DNA of 64,000 nucleotides from Chamaea fasciata (lineage: Eukaryota; Chordata; Aves; Passeriformes; Sylviidae), in contig JARCOQ010000210.1 of the NCBI GenBank assembly GCA_029207755.1, positions 67,501-131,500 of the forward strand. The letters run 5' to 3'. This document shows positions 46,146-56,672 of this stretch, piece after piece (position 1 is the first letter of the stretch; the number at the start of each line of letters is the position of its first letter). A program made the translations under genes and the position numbers. The notes beneath the pieces were generated by a model. The model searched no databases. It saw only the letters and a program-made list of their open reading frames with translations, and was not told the origin of the DNA.

Positions 46146-46329
46146 AATATCAGAATCACAAAGATAAAAAATATTGAAATAGAGCCTGAACGAAAGGCTT
46201 TTTTGTTTCGGTCTGGTTGCTGGCAGGGTTCTCGCAGGTGTGCTCGGGGGTCTTTTGGGCCATTTATTCCGGAGGCTGTTCGCCAGGGCATTTCTGGGCA
46301 CGTTCGTTTATGGCTCCGCTCCGCGCCGC

Positions 46330-46545
46330 CGCGCGGCAGTGCTGCCACCCTGTGGGCAGAGAGCGGTAGTGCAGCTTCCCCCCCGCCCGGCCCGCCCGAT
46401 CTGTGCGGCAATGCTGCCACCGTGTGGGCAAACAGCGGTAGTGCAGCTGTCCCTCCCGCCCGTCCCGCCTGATCTGTGCGGCAATGCTGCCATCGTGTGG
46501 GCAAAGAGCGGTAGTGCAGCTGTCCCCCCCGCCCGTCCCCGACGC
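46330..46545. repeat. 72-73-bp CpG-rich tandem repeat, three copies
   Basis: GTGTGGGCA(A/G)A(G/C)AGCGGTAG recurs at 46352, 46424 and 46497, and CGATCTGTGCGGCAATGCTG recurs in step. It sits at the left border of the CpG-rich block. Confidence 0.9.
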
Positions 46546-46819
46546 GCGTGGCAGCCCCGCATTGTGAGCTCGGGGGCGGCGCTGCCGCCCGCCCGCCCGC
46601 AGCTCGGGGCCGAAAGGGAGGGAAAAAGGCAAGGAGCCCGGGCGCGTGACAGCCGGCTGCCTGCGCGCGCCACCCGGACCCCGGAGCCGTCCGGGCGCGC
46701 TTTTCCGCGGCGTCTGCGGGTGTGCGGACACGGGATGGGGGCGCAGCGGCGCCGCGGGCGGCAGTCCATTGAGTCAGGCGCTTGTGTGAGCGGCCGAGGG
46801 GGCATTTTAGTGGGTTCCA

Positions 46820-47870
46820 CTACCAAGATGGCGGCGAGACGCGAGGCGCCTGACCTTCTAAAAAGGGCGGCCAAAAGGGCGGGAAAAATAAGGACCCTAT
46901 AGGTGTTTATGCAGCTGCCTGCACAAAACCCCGACTACGGCGCCGCCCGGGGGCAATTTTCCGCGGCGTTTCCAGGTGTGGGGACACGGGCCGTGTGCTC
47001 AGTCGCGCCGCGTCCGCGTTCAGATTCGTTGATTTAGTCAGGCGTCTGCGTAAACGCCTGGCGGAGGCCTATGCCGAGCCGCAAAGAACATGGCGGCCGG
47101 GACGGAAGTGGCCTCAGGAGCAACCAAGATGGCGGCAAGGGAAAGCGGAAGTCACACGTCGCCCCTCACAAAATGGCGCCGAAGCGCGAGGCGCCCGACC
47201 TTCCAAAAAAAGCGGCCAAAAGGGCGGGAAAAAATAAGGACCCTGTAGGCGTTTACGCAGACGCCTGCACAAAACCCCCGACTACGGCGCTGCCCGGGCG
47301 CAATTTTCCGCGGCGTTTCCAGGTGTGCCGACACGGGCCGTGTGCTCAGTCGCGACGCGCTTGCGTTCGGATTCGTGGATTTAGTCAGGCGTCTGTGTAA
47401 ACACCTGGCGGAGGCCTATGCCGAGCCACAAAGAACATGGCGGCCGGGACGGAAATGGCCTCAGGAGCAACCAAGATGGCAGCAAGGAAAAGCGGAAGTC
47501 ACGCGACGCCCCTCACAAAATGGCGCCGAGGCGCGAGGCGCCCGACCTTCCAAAAAGGGCGGCCAAAAGGGCGGGAAAAAGTAAGGACCCTGTAGGCGTT
47601 TACGCAGATGCCTGCACAAAAACCCCGACTACAGCGCCGCCCGGGCGCAATTTTCCGCGGCGTTTCCAGGTGTGCAGACACCGGCCATGTGCTCATCCGC
47701 GCCGCCTCCGGGTTCGGATTCGTGGATTTAGTCAGGCGTCTGTGTAAACACCTGCCGGGGGCCTTAGCGGTGCCGCAAAAAAGATGCCGGCGGGACCGGA
47801 AGTGGCCTCAGACGCAACCAAGATGGCGGCAAGGAAGGGCGGAATGCTCGTGGGGCTCATCGCGGCCGAA
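46820..47870. repeat. 347-bp CpG-rich tandem array with YY1- and ETS-like motifs
   Basis: Three units are related with an exact 347-base spacing (for example AACATGGCGGC at 47087 and 47434; AAGATGGCGGC at 47126, AAGATGGCAGC at 47473 and AAGATGGCGGC at 47820; AAAATGGCGCC at 47170 and 47517). A partial earlier unit carries AAGATGGCGGC at 46825. GACGGAAGTGGCC at 47101 and ACCGGAAGTGGCC at 47795 are ETS-like. The units also share AATTTTCCGCGGCGTTTCCAG. Apparent reading frames repeat with the unit and are not taken as genes. Confidence 0.85.
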
Positions 47871-48006
47871 AATCACCGAGTGCAGCTCACACCCTGCAAT
47901 GGCAAAAGCTGTTTTATTAAAACTCAGCCGAGAATTTTCCTCTTATTTCCAGGTCACAGGATATACTGAGCCTGAGAGGGATCCTAAAATCTGACTCTCA
48001 AGCAGA

Positions 48007-48081
48007 CGGACCGTTTGAGAATCGAACTCAGCACCTTGGCATTACCCGGACTCTGCTCCAAGCAGCTGAACCAATCTCTGC
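48007..48081 (-). tRNA. Degenerate tRNA-Ile-like sequence (pseudo-tRNA or SINE head)
   Basis: On the minus strand the block reads like a tRNA-Ile internal promoter: an A-box-like GGTTCAGCTGCTTGGAGC, then TAATGCCAAGGT, then a B-box GAGTTCGATTC and ACGGTCC. The acceptor stem and the anticodon arm do not pair properly, so it is not a working tRNA. It is most likely a tRNA-Ile-derived SINE fragment or pseudogene. Confidence 0.5.
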
Positions 48082-49910
48082 ATTATGGGGATGGACCTCC
48101 ATAGGATGGCAACGCTTGGCCCCACTAAGGTAAGTGCAGTGCCGCCTTCTCTGCCAAAGCTGCTTCACACACCAGCCCCTGGAATGGCTCGAGGGCAGAA
48201 CTGGCTGGCAGGTCACGACAGCACAAAGCTCTTCCAGTGACGCTGATTTCCTGTCCTTTCCAGGATTTACTCAACAGCTGCCGTAAAAGTACTTACACAA
48301 AGTCTCTTTCTGGGCGGAAAGGAGCAGGACAAGTCCTGAGGCTTCCCTTCTTCCACGGCCAAAGTTCTGGAGAGAGGCAGGGCCGGTCCCACCCGCACAG
48401 GGGCGTTTCCTGCAGGTGAGTGTTGCCGGGCCAAACTGATGGCAGCTGCTGAGGCCGGGGCTGCTTTTCTGGCCGGAGGCCTCGGTGCCCCCCCGTGCCG
48501 CCTGCAGTGTCCCTCGATGTTTCCTGCAGGTGTCCCGGGTGCCCGGAGGCGCAGGGAGGAAGGAGGCCGGCAGCCCCAGCGGGGCCAGCAGCCCTGGGAT
48601 GATGTGCAGGGGAGGAGCTGTGCCTGCGGGGCCCCGCCCGTGGCAGCGGCGGCCAAACGCAGGGCCCGGGGCCGGGCTCGGGGCTGGCACGGACACGGCC
48701 CCGGGGCTGCCGCGGCTCCTCGGCCAGGGGCTGCTCCCACCGGGCACGGGGAGATGCTGCAGCCTGGACAGAGGCACCCACAGCCCAAGAGCTCCCCAGG
48801 GAACAGCTGGCATTGCCCGGGAACGGCGGCTCGGGCTGTCTGCAGAGGGGCTCAGACAGCAATTCCCACCTCCCGGAGCTCCCACACAGTTGCCAGGGAT
48901 GTCCTGGCCACCCCAAATCCCCTCCCTTTCAGCCTGAGGACATCACCCGTCGGCAGCATTAAAGCCAAGGTGCTCCTCCCTCACAGAAATTAAATCCAGA
49001 GCAACGGCCCTCGGAGATGCCTCAAAATCAAAGGTTTGAGTGGGATGGAGTTTCGTTTGGATGAAGTCTGGACTTTTCCAGGGAGCCAGCCGGTTTGCAG
49101 GTGGGTCCCACTGGAGGTGTGCTGAAGGCAGGGATGGGCATCCCTTGCCTGAGGGAAAGGCACTTGCAGAGGCCACTGCTGGGGCTCGGAAAGGAGCTGA
49201 GCTCCTGCAGGGAGCTGTGTCCTCCCGAGGGCACAGGGGCTGCCTCAGCACAGGCCGGCCAGTGCCTTCTCCTGCTCTGAAACATCACCTGGAGCCCGAG
49301 CTCAGGGGGTGGCTGAATTCCAGGGAAATCTGACAGGTGACCCCCAGGGGATGAGGGTTAGAATTAACCAAATCTATGGAATAGAAACCTATCCTGTCCC
49401 CATCCTGCTGAGCTTCCTTGGAAGCTCTGCTGGTTCCTGACACATCTGGCATTCAAGCAGCAGCTCTGCGTGGGAATATCCATGCTCTGTGAGGCACTGT
49501 GAGGTTATTGCAGCGGGAACTGAGCAGGGAATTCGGGGCCGTGGGTATAATTCATCTAAACTAGCAAAGGTGACAGTGAACCCCAAATCTGGGCACCACA
49601 CAGAGAACAATCTTTGTGCTGCCCTGTCAGCTCAAGCCCCTGGGCTGGGAAGTTTTGGGAGTCAAACATATGGAATGATAAAAGTCACAGCAACTGGTGT
49701 CACCCCGAGGGACAGTCCAAGTCCCAGACAATTCCTCTGCAGTCCCCTGGGGGGGAAAACACCCTCTGTCTGCCAGGAGCCCTGACTGTTTCTCCTATCA
49801 GCTGTGTTGGGCTTTAAGAACTTGAAATAACTTTGAAGCCAAAGAAATCACCTTTTCCTTCTGGTTTGATTGTGTTTTTTTGTTGTTTTTTTTTTTTTTT
49901 TTTCTTTCAG
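48082..49910. other. Noncoding or exon-poor interval
   Basis: Candidate splice borders occur (CCTGCAG|GTGAGTG around 48415 and TTTCCTGCAG at 48530), and the 48.45-48.85 kb part is CpG-rich, but no protein family is recognisable. It could be the 5' end of the gene whose two exons lie at 49.9-50.4 kb. Confidence 0.4.
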
Positions 49911-50382
49911 GTGCTGGACTTGCTTCTGTGGATGTGTGCTGAGCTCTGGCTGCAGGGGACTGTCAGGCCTGAATGGCTGTGAGTTTGTGTTCTTCTCGCT
50001 GGGGAAGCAGAAATAATTATTAATTAGACTGCAGAAATGTTTTCAGAAACCTTTCCCCTTTCCTGCCCTTTGCTGGTGGATCTTCTCTTTCTGCCTTTGA
50101 CTTTACAAAGCTGTTCCCTGATGTCAATTCCCCTGCCTGAATTCCTTGCAGCTCCTAGCTGGGAAAAACTGGGATGATGTCCTAGGGATGTTCTTAGGGG
50201 AGGACAGAGGTGAGATTTTTGCCTGTATTTTTCTAATATTTTCTAAAATTTCAGGGAGCTGCTCCTGCTCCTGCCCCTAATCCTGCTGCTGCTGCACAAG
50301 TGGAGCCTTGTCAGCGAAGACCTGCATCTGCAGGAGGCCCCGCAGGCCCTGGCTGGGAAGTGCCAAAACAAAGAAGTGATCA
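49911..50382 (+). CDS. Two in-frame exons of an unrecognised membrane-type protein
   Basis: Exon 49911-49978 follows a long pyrimidine tract and CAG and ends before GTGAGT. Exon 50255-50382 follows TTTCAG and ends before GTAAGT. Joined across phase 2 they read without a stop: VLDLLLWMCAELWLQG..., then a run rich in Leu (LLLLLPLILLLLHKW) that looks like a transmembrane segment or signal anchor, then a polar part (SEDLHLQEAPQALAGKCQNK). I do not recognise the family. The strong splice signals and the hydrophobic block support a real gene. The next exon would have to lie in or beyond the minisatellite that starts about 150 bases downstream. Confidence 0.45.
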
Positions 50383-50527
50383 GTAAGTGCTGAACTGCTT
50401 CCAGGAGGGCATATTTTGTTGCAGCCGTTACAGACCAACCGTGTGGTGCTGGTGACTTTGTGTGAGTTGCTTTATTAAAGCCAATCGTTGGTAAGGGTTT
50501 TGAGCCTGCCTTGGAGAGCACTTGGAG

Positions 50528-51097
50528 CTCTGGGTGCCCTGGCTTTCCCCTAGGTGGCCCTGGGGGCGCCCTGGCTGTCCCCTAGGTGTCCCTGGGGTTG
50601 CCCTGGCTGTCCCCTAGGTGTCCCTGGAGTGCCCTGGCTGTCCCCTAGGTGTCCCTTGGGGTCCACGGGCTGTCCACTAGGTGTCCCTTGGGGGGACCTG
50701 ACTGTCCCTGGGATGCCCTGGCTGTCCCCTAGGTGTCCCTGGGGGTGCCCTGGCTGTCCCCTAGTTGTCCCTGGGGTGCCCTGGCTGTCTCTTAGGTGTC
50801 CCTGGGGGTGCCCTGGCTGTCCCCTAGGTGTCCCAGGGCTGCCCTGGCTGTCTTTTAGGTGTCCCTGGGGGTGCCCTGACTGTCCCCTAGGGGTACCTTG
50901 TCTGTCCCTGGGGGGGCCCTGGCTGTCTTCCTAGGTGTCCCTGGGGGGCCCTGGCTGTCCCTGGGGGTCCCTGGGGTTGCCTTCCCTGTCCCCTAGGTGT
51001 CCCTGGGGTGCCTTGGCTGTCCCCTCGGTGTCCCTGGGGGTGCCCTGGGTGTCCCCTAGGTGTCCCTGGGGGTGCCCTGGCTGTCCCCTAGGTGTCC
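50528..51097. repeat. 32-bp minisatellite, array 1
   Basis: Variants of GGTGTCCCTGGGGGTGCCCT followed by GGCTGTCCCCTA. Most units carry the palindrome CCTAGG. Some units are shortened, lacking the CCCCTAGG part. Confidence 0.95.
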
Positions 51098-52196
51098 CTG
51101 CCTCGCTCGTATCCTCGACTCCGCCTCCGGCGCCATGGTGACACCCCTCCCAGTCTGGACCGGTGTGGCCACACCCCCTCCCCTGGGGCCATTAGACCCA
51201 TCCCAGTACAGACCAGTAAGGCACCGTGTGCCCACCATCGACCCCCACACGCCTGCCAGTTCGTCCCAGTCCACTCCCCGTCCATCCCAGTTCTCTCTGA
51301 TCACCCTCCCAGTGCTCCCAGTCCATCCCAGTCCCGCAGGTGCTGGTGCTTGTGGCTTGATCAGCTGGTGCCTGTCCGCAACGTGGAGCGGGTCAAATGA
51401 GGCCTCAGGGGGAGGGGGGGGCGGATTTTGGGGGGCACTGGGGGGTTCCAGCCCGTGACCCCCCCCGTTTTTGACCCCCCCCCCCCCCCCCGAGCTGTTT
51501 CGGTCTCATCGACGCCCTCCTGAAGCCCAAGGGGGGGTGGGCGCTGGGCCCCCCCCGCTGCCCCCTCCCCCTGCCACCCCCGCGACGCCCTGCAGGTGAG
51601 GGACCCCCAAAAACCCCTCCCCAGACCCCAAATTCACCCCTGGGACCCCAAAAAACCCCCAAAACCTCTCCCCGGACCCCAAATTCACCCCTGAGGCCCC
51701 AAAAAACCCCCAAACCCCTCCCCATGAACCCCAAATCCACCCCTGGGACCCCCCAAAACCTCCCCAGGACCCCAGATCCACCCCGGGACCCCCAAATCCA
51801 TCCCTTGGACCCCCAAAAACCCCCAAATCCATCCCTGGGACCCCCCAAAACCTCCCTTCAAACCCCAAATTCACCCCTCGGACCTCCAGAATCCTTCCAC
51901 AGGACCCCTCAGGGGTCGTTCCCCACGAAAAAGTGCGGGAAACGTGAGGGGAGAAAAAGGGCGGGATCAAGTGGAGGGGATCAATGGAATTTTGGGGGGG
52001 GTCAGCGACGCTGAGGAAGGATCAATGGAATATTGGGGGGGCATCAATGACATTGGGGGGGTCACTGACACTCGGGTGGGGATCAATGATGCTGTGGGGG
52101 GGTCGATATCAGCTCGAGGGGCGGCCATGGGTTTTTGGGGGGCCGCAACGCAGGCATCCTAGCTGGGTTTGGAGCGGGGGGGGCCCCTTCAACCTC
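51098..52196. repeat. Higher-order spacer, copy 1 (shortest)
   Basis: Non-minisatellite block starting CCTCGCTCGTATCCTCGACT. It has a CCCAGTCCATCCCAGT-type stretch, a (C)n run, an exon-like piece ending CCCTGCAG|GTGAGG (51597), GGGACCCCAAAAAACC-type repeats and G-run repeats. It lacks about 200 bases present in copies 2 and 3 (between GGATTTTGGGGGG and CACTGGGGGGTTCC). Confidence 0.9.
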
Positions 52197-55100
52197 TGGG
52201 GGGGCCCTGGCTGTCCCCCTAGGTGTCCCTGGGGATGCCCTGGAGTCCCTGGGGGTGCCCCTGGCTGTCCCTGGGGGTCCCTGGCTGTCCCCTAGGTGTC
52301 CTTGGGGTGCCTTGCTGTCCCCAAGGCGTCCCTGGGGTGCCCTGGCTGTCCCCTAGGTGTCCCTGGGGGTGCCCTGGCTGTCCCTGGGGTGCCCTGGCTG
52401 TCCCCTAGGTGTCCCTGGGGGTGCCCTGGCTGTCCCTGGGGTGCCCTGGCTGTCCCCTAGGTGTCCCTGGGGGTGCCCTGGCTGTCCCTGGGGTGCCCTG
52501 GCTGTCCCCTAGGTGTCCCTGGGGTGCCGTGGCTGTCCCCTTGGTGTCCCTGGGGGTGACCTGCCTGTCCCCTAGGTTTCCCTGGAGGTGCCCTGGCTGT
52601 CCCCCTTGGTGTCCCTGGGGGGTGCCCTGGCTGTCCCATAGGTGTCCCTGGAGGTGCCCTGGATGTCCCCTAGGTGTCCCCGGGGATGCCCTGGCTATCC
52701 CGGGGGGGCCCTGGCTGTCCCCTAGGTGTCCCTGGGGATGCCCTGGAGTCCCCTGGGGGTGCCCTGGCTGTCCCTGGGGGTCCCTGGCTGTCCCCTAGGT
52801 GTCCCTGGGGATGCCCTGGAGTCCCTGGGGGTGCCCTGGCTGTCCCTGGGGGTCCCTGGCTGTCCCCTAGGTGTCCTTGGGGTGCCTTGCTGTCCCCAAG
52901 GCGTCCCTGGGGGTCCCTGGCTGTCCCCTAGGTGTCCCTGGGGGTGCCCTGGCTGTCCCTGGGGTGCCCTGGCTGTCCCCTAGGTGTCCCTGGGGGTGCC
53001 CTGGCTGTCCCTGGGGTGCCCTGGCTGTCCCCTAGGTGTCCCTGGGGGTGCCCTGGCTGTCCCTGGGGTGCCCTGGCTGTCCCCTAGGTGTCCCTGGGGT
53101 GCCGTGGCTGTCCCCTTGGTGTCCCTGGGGGTGACCTGCCTGTCCCCTAGGTTTCCCTGGAGGTGCCCTGGCTGTCCCCTTGGTGTCCCTGGGGTGCCCT
53201 CGCTGTCCCATAGGTGTCCCTGGAGGTGCCCTGGATGTCCCCTAGGTGTCCCCGGGGATGCCCTGGCTATCCCTGGGGGGGCCCTGGCTGTCCCTGGGGT
53301 GCCCTAGCTGTCCCCTAGGTGTCCCTGGAGGTGCCCTGGATGTCCCCTTGGTGTCCCTGGGGGTGCCCCAGGGTGTCCCTGGGGTGCCTTGCTGTCCCCT
53401 AGGTGTCCCTGGGGGTGCCCTGCCTTTCCCTGAGGTGTCCCTGGGGGTGCCCTGGCTGTCCTTGGGGTGCTCTGGCTGTCCCCTAGGTGTCCCTGGAGTG
53501 CCCTGGCTGTCACCTAGGTGTCCCTGGGGGTCCCTGGCTGTCCCCTAGTTGTCCCTGGGGGAGCCCTGGCTGTCCCAAGGGTGCCCTGCCTGTCCCCTAG
53601 GTGTCCCTGGGAGTGCCCTGGCTGTCCCCTAGGTGTCCCTGTGGGGTGCCCTGGGTGTCCCTCTGGGTGCCCTGGCTGTCCCCTAGGTGTCCCTGGGGTC
53701 CCCTGGGTGTCCCCGGGGGTGCCCTGGCTGTTCCTGTGGTGCCCTGGCTGTCCCCTAGGTGTCCCTGGGGTGCCCTGGCTGTCCCATAGGTGTCCCTGGG
53801 GGTGCCCTGGCTGTCCCCTAGGTGTCCCAGGGCTGCCCTGGCTGTCCCATAGGTGTCCCTGGGGGTGCCCTGGCTGTTCCTTAGGTGTCCCTGGGGGTGC
53901 CCTGGCTGTCTATTAAGTGTCCCTGGGGGTTCCCTGGCTATCTGTGGGGTGCCGTGGCTGCCTCTGGGGTGCCCTTGATGTCCCCTAGGTGTCCCCTGGG
54001 GTGCCCTGGCTGTCCCCTAGGTGTCCCTGGGGGTGCCCCTGGCTGTCCCTGGGGGTCCCTGGCTGTCCCATAGGTTTCCCTGGGGGTGCCTTGTCTGTCC
54101 CTGGGGGGGGCCCTGGGTGTACCCTGGTGTCCCCTGGGAGGGCCCTGGCTGTCCCCTAGCTGTCCCTGGGGGTGCCCTGGGTGTCCCTGGGGTGCCCTGG
54201 CTGTCCCCTAGGTGTCCCCTGGTGTGCCCTAGCTGTCCCCTACGTGTCCCTGGGGGTGCCCTGGGTGTCCCTGAGGTGCTCTAGGGGTGCCCCGGCTGTC
54301 CCTGGGGGTGCCCAGGCTGTCCCCTAGGGGTCCCTGGGGGTACCCTGGCTGTCCCTGGGGTGCTCTGGCTGTCCCCTAGGTGTCCCTGGGGTGCCGTGGC
54401 TGTCCCCTTGGTGTCCCTGGGGGTGACCTCCCTGTCCCCTAGGTGTCCCCTGGAGGTGCCCTGGCTGTCCCCTTGGTGTCCCTGGGGGTGCCCTGGCTGT
54501 CCCATAGGTGTCCCTGGAGGTGCCCTGGCTGTCCCCTTGGTGTCCCTGGGGGTGCCCTTGGTGTCCCTGGGGTGCCCTGGCTGTCCTCTAGGTGTCCCTG
54601 GGGGTGCCCTGGGTGTCCCTCTGGGTGCCCCTGGCTGTCCCCTAGGTGTCCCTGGGGTCCCCTGGGTGTCCCCGGGGGTGCCCTGGCTGTTCCTGTGGTG
54701 CCCTGGCTGTCTTCTAGGTGTCCCTGGGGGGTCCTGGCTGTCTCCTCGGTGTCCCTGGGGTGCCCTGGGTGTCCCCTAGGTGTCCCTGGGGGTGCCCTGG
54801 GTGTCCCTGGGGTGCCCTGGGGGTGCCCTGGCTGTCCCGTAGGTGTCCCAGGGCTGCCCTGGCTGTCCCATAGGTGTCCCTGGGGGTGCCTTGGCTATCT
54901 GTGGGGTGCCGTGGCTGCCTCTGGGGTGCCCTTGATGTCCCCCTAGGTGTCCCTGTGGGTGCCCTGCCTGTCCCCTAGGTGTCCCTGGGGGTGCCCTGGC
55001 TGTCCTCTAGGTGTCCCTGGAGTGCCCTGGCTGTCCCCTAGGTGTCCCTGGGGGTGCCCTGGCTGTCCCCTAGTTGTCCCTGGGGTGCCCTGGCTGTCTC

Positions 55101-55345
55101 TTAGGTGTCCCTGGGGGTGCCCTGGCTGTCCCCTAGGTGTCCCAGGGCTGCCCTGGCTGTCTTTTAGGTGTCCCTGGGGGTGCCCTGACTGTCCCCTAGG
55201 GGTACCTTGTCTGTCCCCTGGGGGGGCCCTGGCTGTCTTCCTAGGTGTCCCTGTGGGTGCCCTGGCTGTCCCCTAGGTGTCCCTGGGGTGCCCTGGCTGT
55301 CCTTTAGGTGTCCCTGGGGGTGCCCTGGCTGTCCCCTAGGTGTCC
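52197..55345. repeat. 32-bp minisatellite, array 2
   Basis: The same unit family as array 1, about 3.1 kb. The order of variant units at 52720-53900 is closely matched in array 4 at about 62200-63340, showing copying of long blocks. Confidence 0.95.
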
Positions 55346-56672
55346 CTGCCTCGCTCGTATCCTCGACTCCGCCTCCGGCGCCATGGTGACACCCCTCCCA
55401 GTCTGGACCAGTGTGGCCACACCCCCTCCCCTGGGGCCATTAGACCCATCCCAGTACAGACCAGTAAGGCACCGTGTGCCCACCATGGACCCCCACACGC
55501 CTGCCAGTTCGTCCCAGTCCACTCCCCGTCCATCCCAGTTCTCTCTGATCACCCTCCCAGTGCTCCCAGTCCATCCCAGTCCCGCAGGTGCTGGTGCTTG
55601 TGGCTTGATCAGCTGGTGCCTGTCCGCAACGTGGAGCGGGTCAAATGAGGCCTCAGGGGGAGGGGGGGGCGGATTTTGGGGGGTCCTGGGGGTCCCGAGT
55701 TGTCCTGGAGGGGTTTGGGGGGGTCTGCGGGGAGTCTCAAGGGGCTGCTGTGCTGCTGTGGGTGTTTTTCGGGGATCTTCGGGAGGTTTGGGCGGCCCAT
55801 TTGAGGCATCAAAGGAACCTGAGGAGGGTTTTGCGGGCTCCTGGAGGTCGGGGGGGCCCTGGGGGTGGTTTGGGGGGCACTGGGGGGTTCCAGCCCGTGA
55901 CCCCCCCCCGTTTTTGACCCCCCCCCCCCCCCCCGAGCTGTTTCGGTCTCATCGACGCCCTCCTGAAGCCCAAGGGGGGGTGGGCGCTGGGCCCCCCCCC
56001 GCTGCCCCCTCCCCCTGCCACCCCCGCGACGCCCTGCAGGTGAGGGACCCCCAAAAACCCCTCCCCAGACCCCAAATTCACCCCTGGGACCCCAAAAAAC
56101 CCCCAAAACCTCTCCCCGGACCCCAAATTCAGCCCTGAGGCCCCAAAAAAACCCCCAAACCTTTCCCCATGAACCCCAAATCCACCCCTGGGACCCCCCA
56201 AAACCTCCCCAGGACCCCAGATCCACCCCGGGACCCCCAAATCCATCCCTTGGACCCCCAAAAACCCCCAAATCCATCCCTGGGACCCCCCAAAACCTCC
56301 CTTCAAACCCCAAATTCACCCCTCGGACCTCCAGAATCCTTCCACAGGACCCCTCAGGGGTCGTTCCCCACGAAAAAGTGCGGGAAACGTGAGAGGAGAA
56401 AAAGGGCGGGAAACGTGAGGGGAGAAAAAGGGCGGGATCAAGTGGAGGGGATCAATGGAATTTTGGGGGGGGTCGACGCTGAGGAAGGATCAATGGAATA
56501 TTGGGGGGGCATCAATGATATTGGGGGGGTCAGTGACACTCGGGTGGGGATCAATGATGCTGTGGGGGGGTCGATATCAGCTCGAGGGGCGGCCATGGGT
56601 TTTTGGGGGGCCGCAACGCAGGCATCCGTGCTGGGTTTGGAGCGGGGGGGGCCCCTTCAACCTCTGGGGGGG
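55346..56672. repeat. Higher-order spacer, copy 2 (longest)
   Basis: The same block as 51098-52196 with the extra about 200 bases (55682-55875) and a duplicated GGGAAACGTGAG(A/G)GGAGAAA unit. Starting points of copies 1 and 2 are 4248 bases apart. Confidence 0.9.

Noticed and set aside
46240..47994. Repeated frames such as those starting MPSRKEHGGRDG or MLSRAASAFRF
   Set aside because: They recur at exactly the 347-bp repeat spacing and encode nothing recognisable; their ATG belongs to the YY1-like ATGGCGGC motif.
48007..48081. Functional tRNA-Ile gene
   Set aside because: The acceptor and anticodon stems do not pair and the anticodon loop is disrupted.
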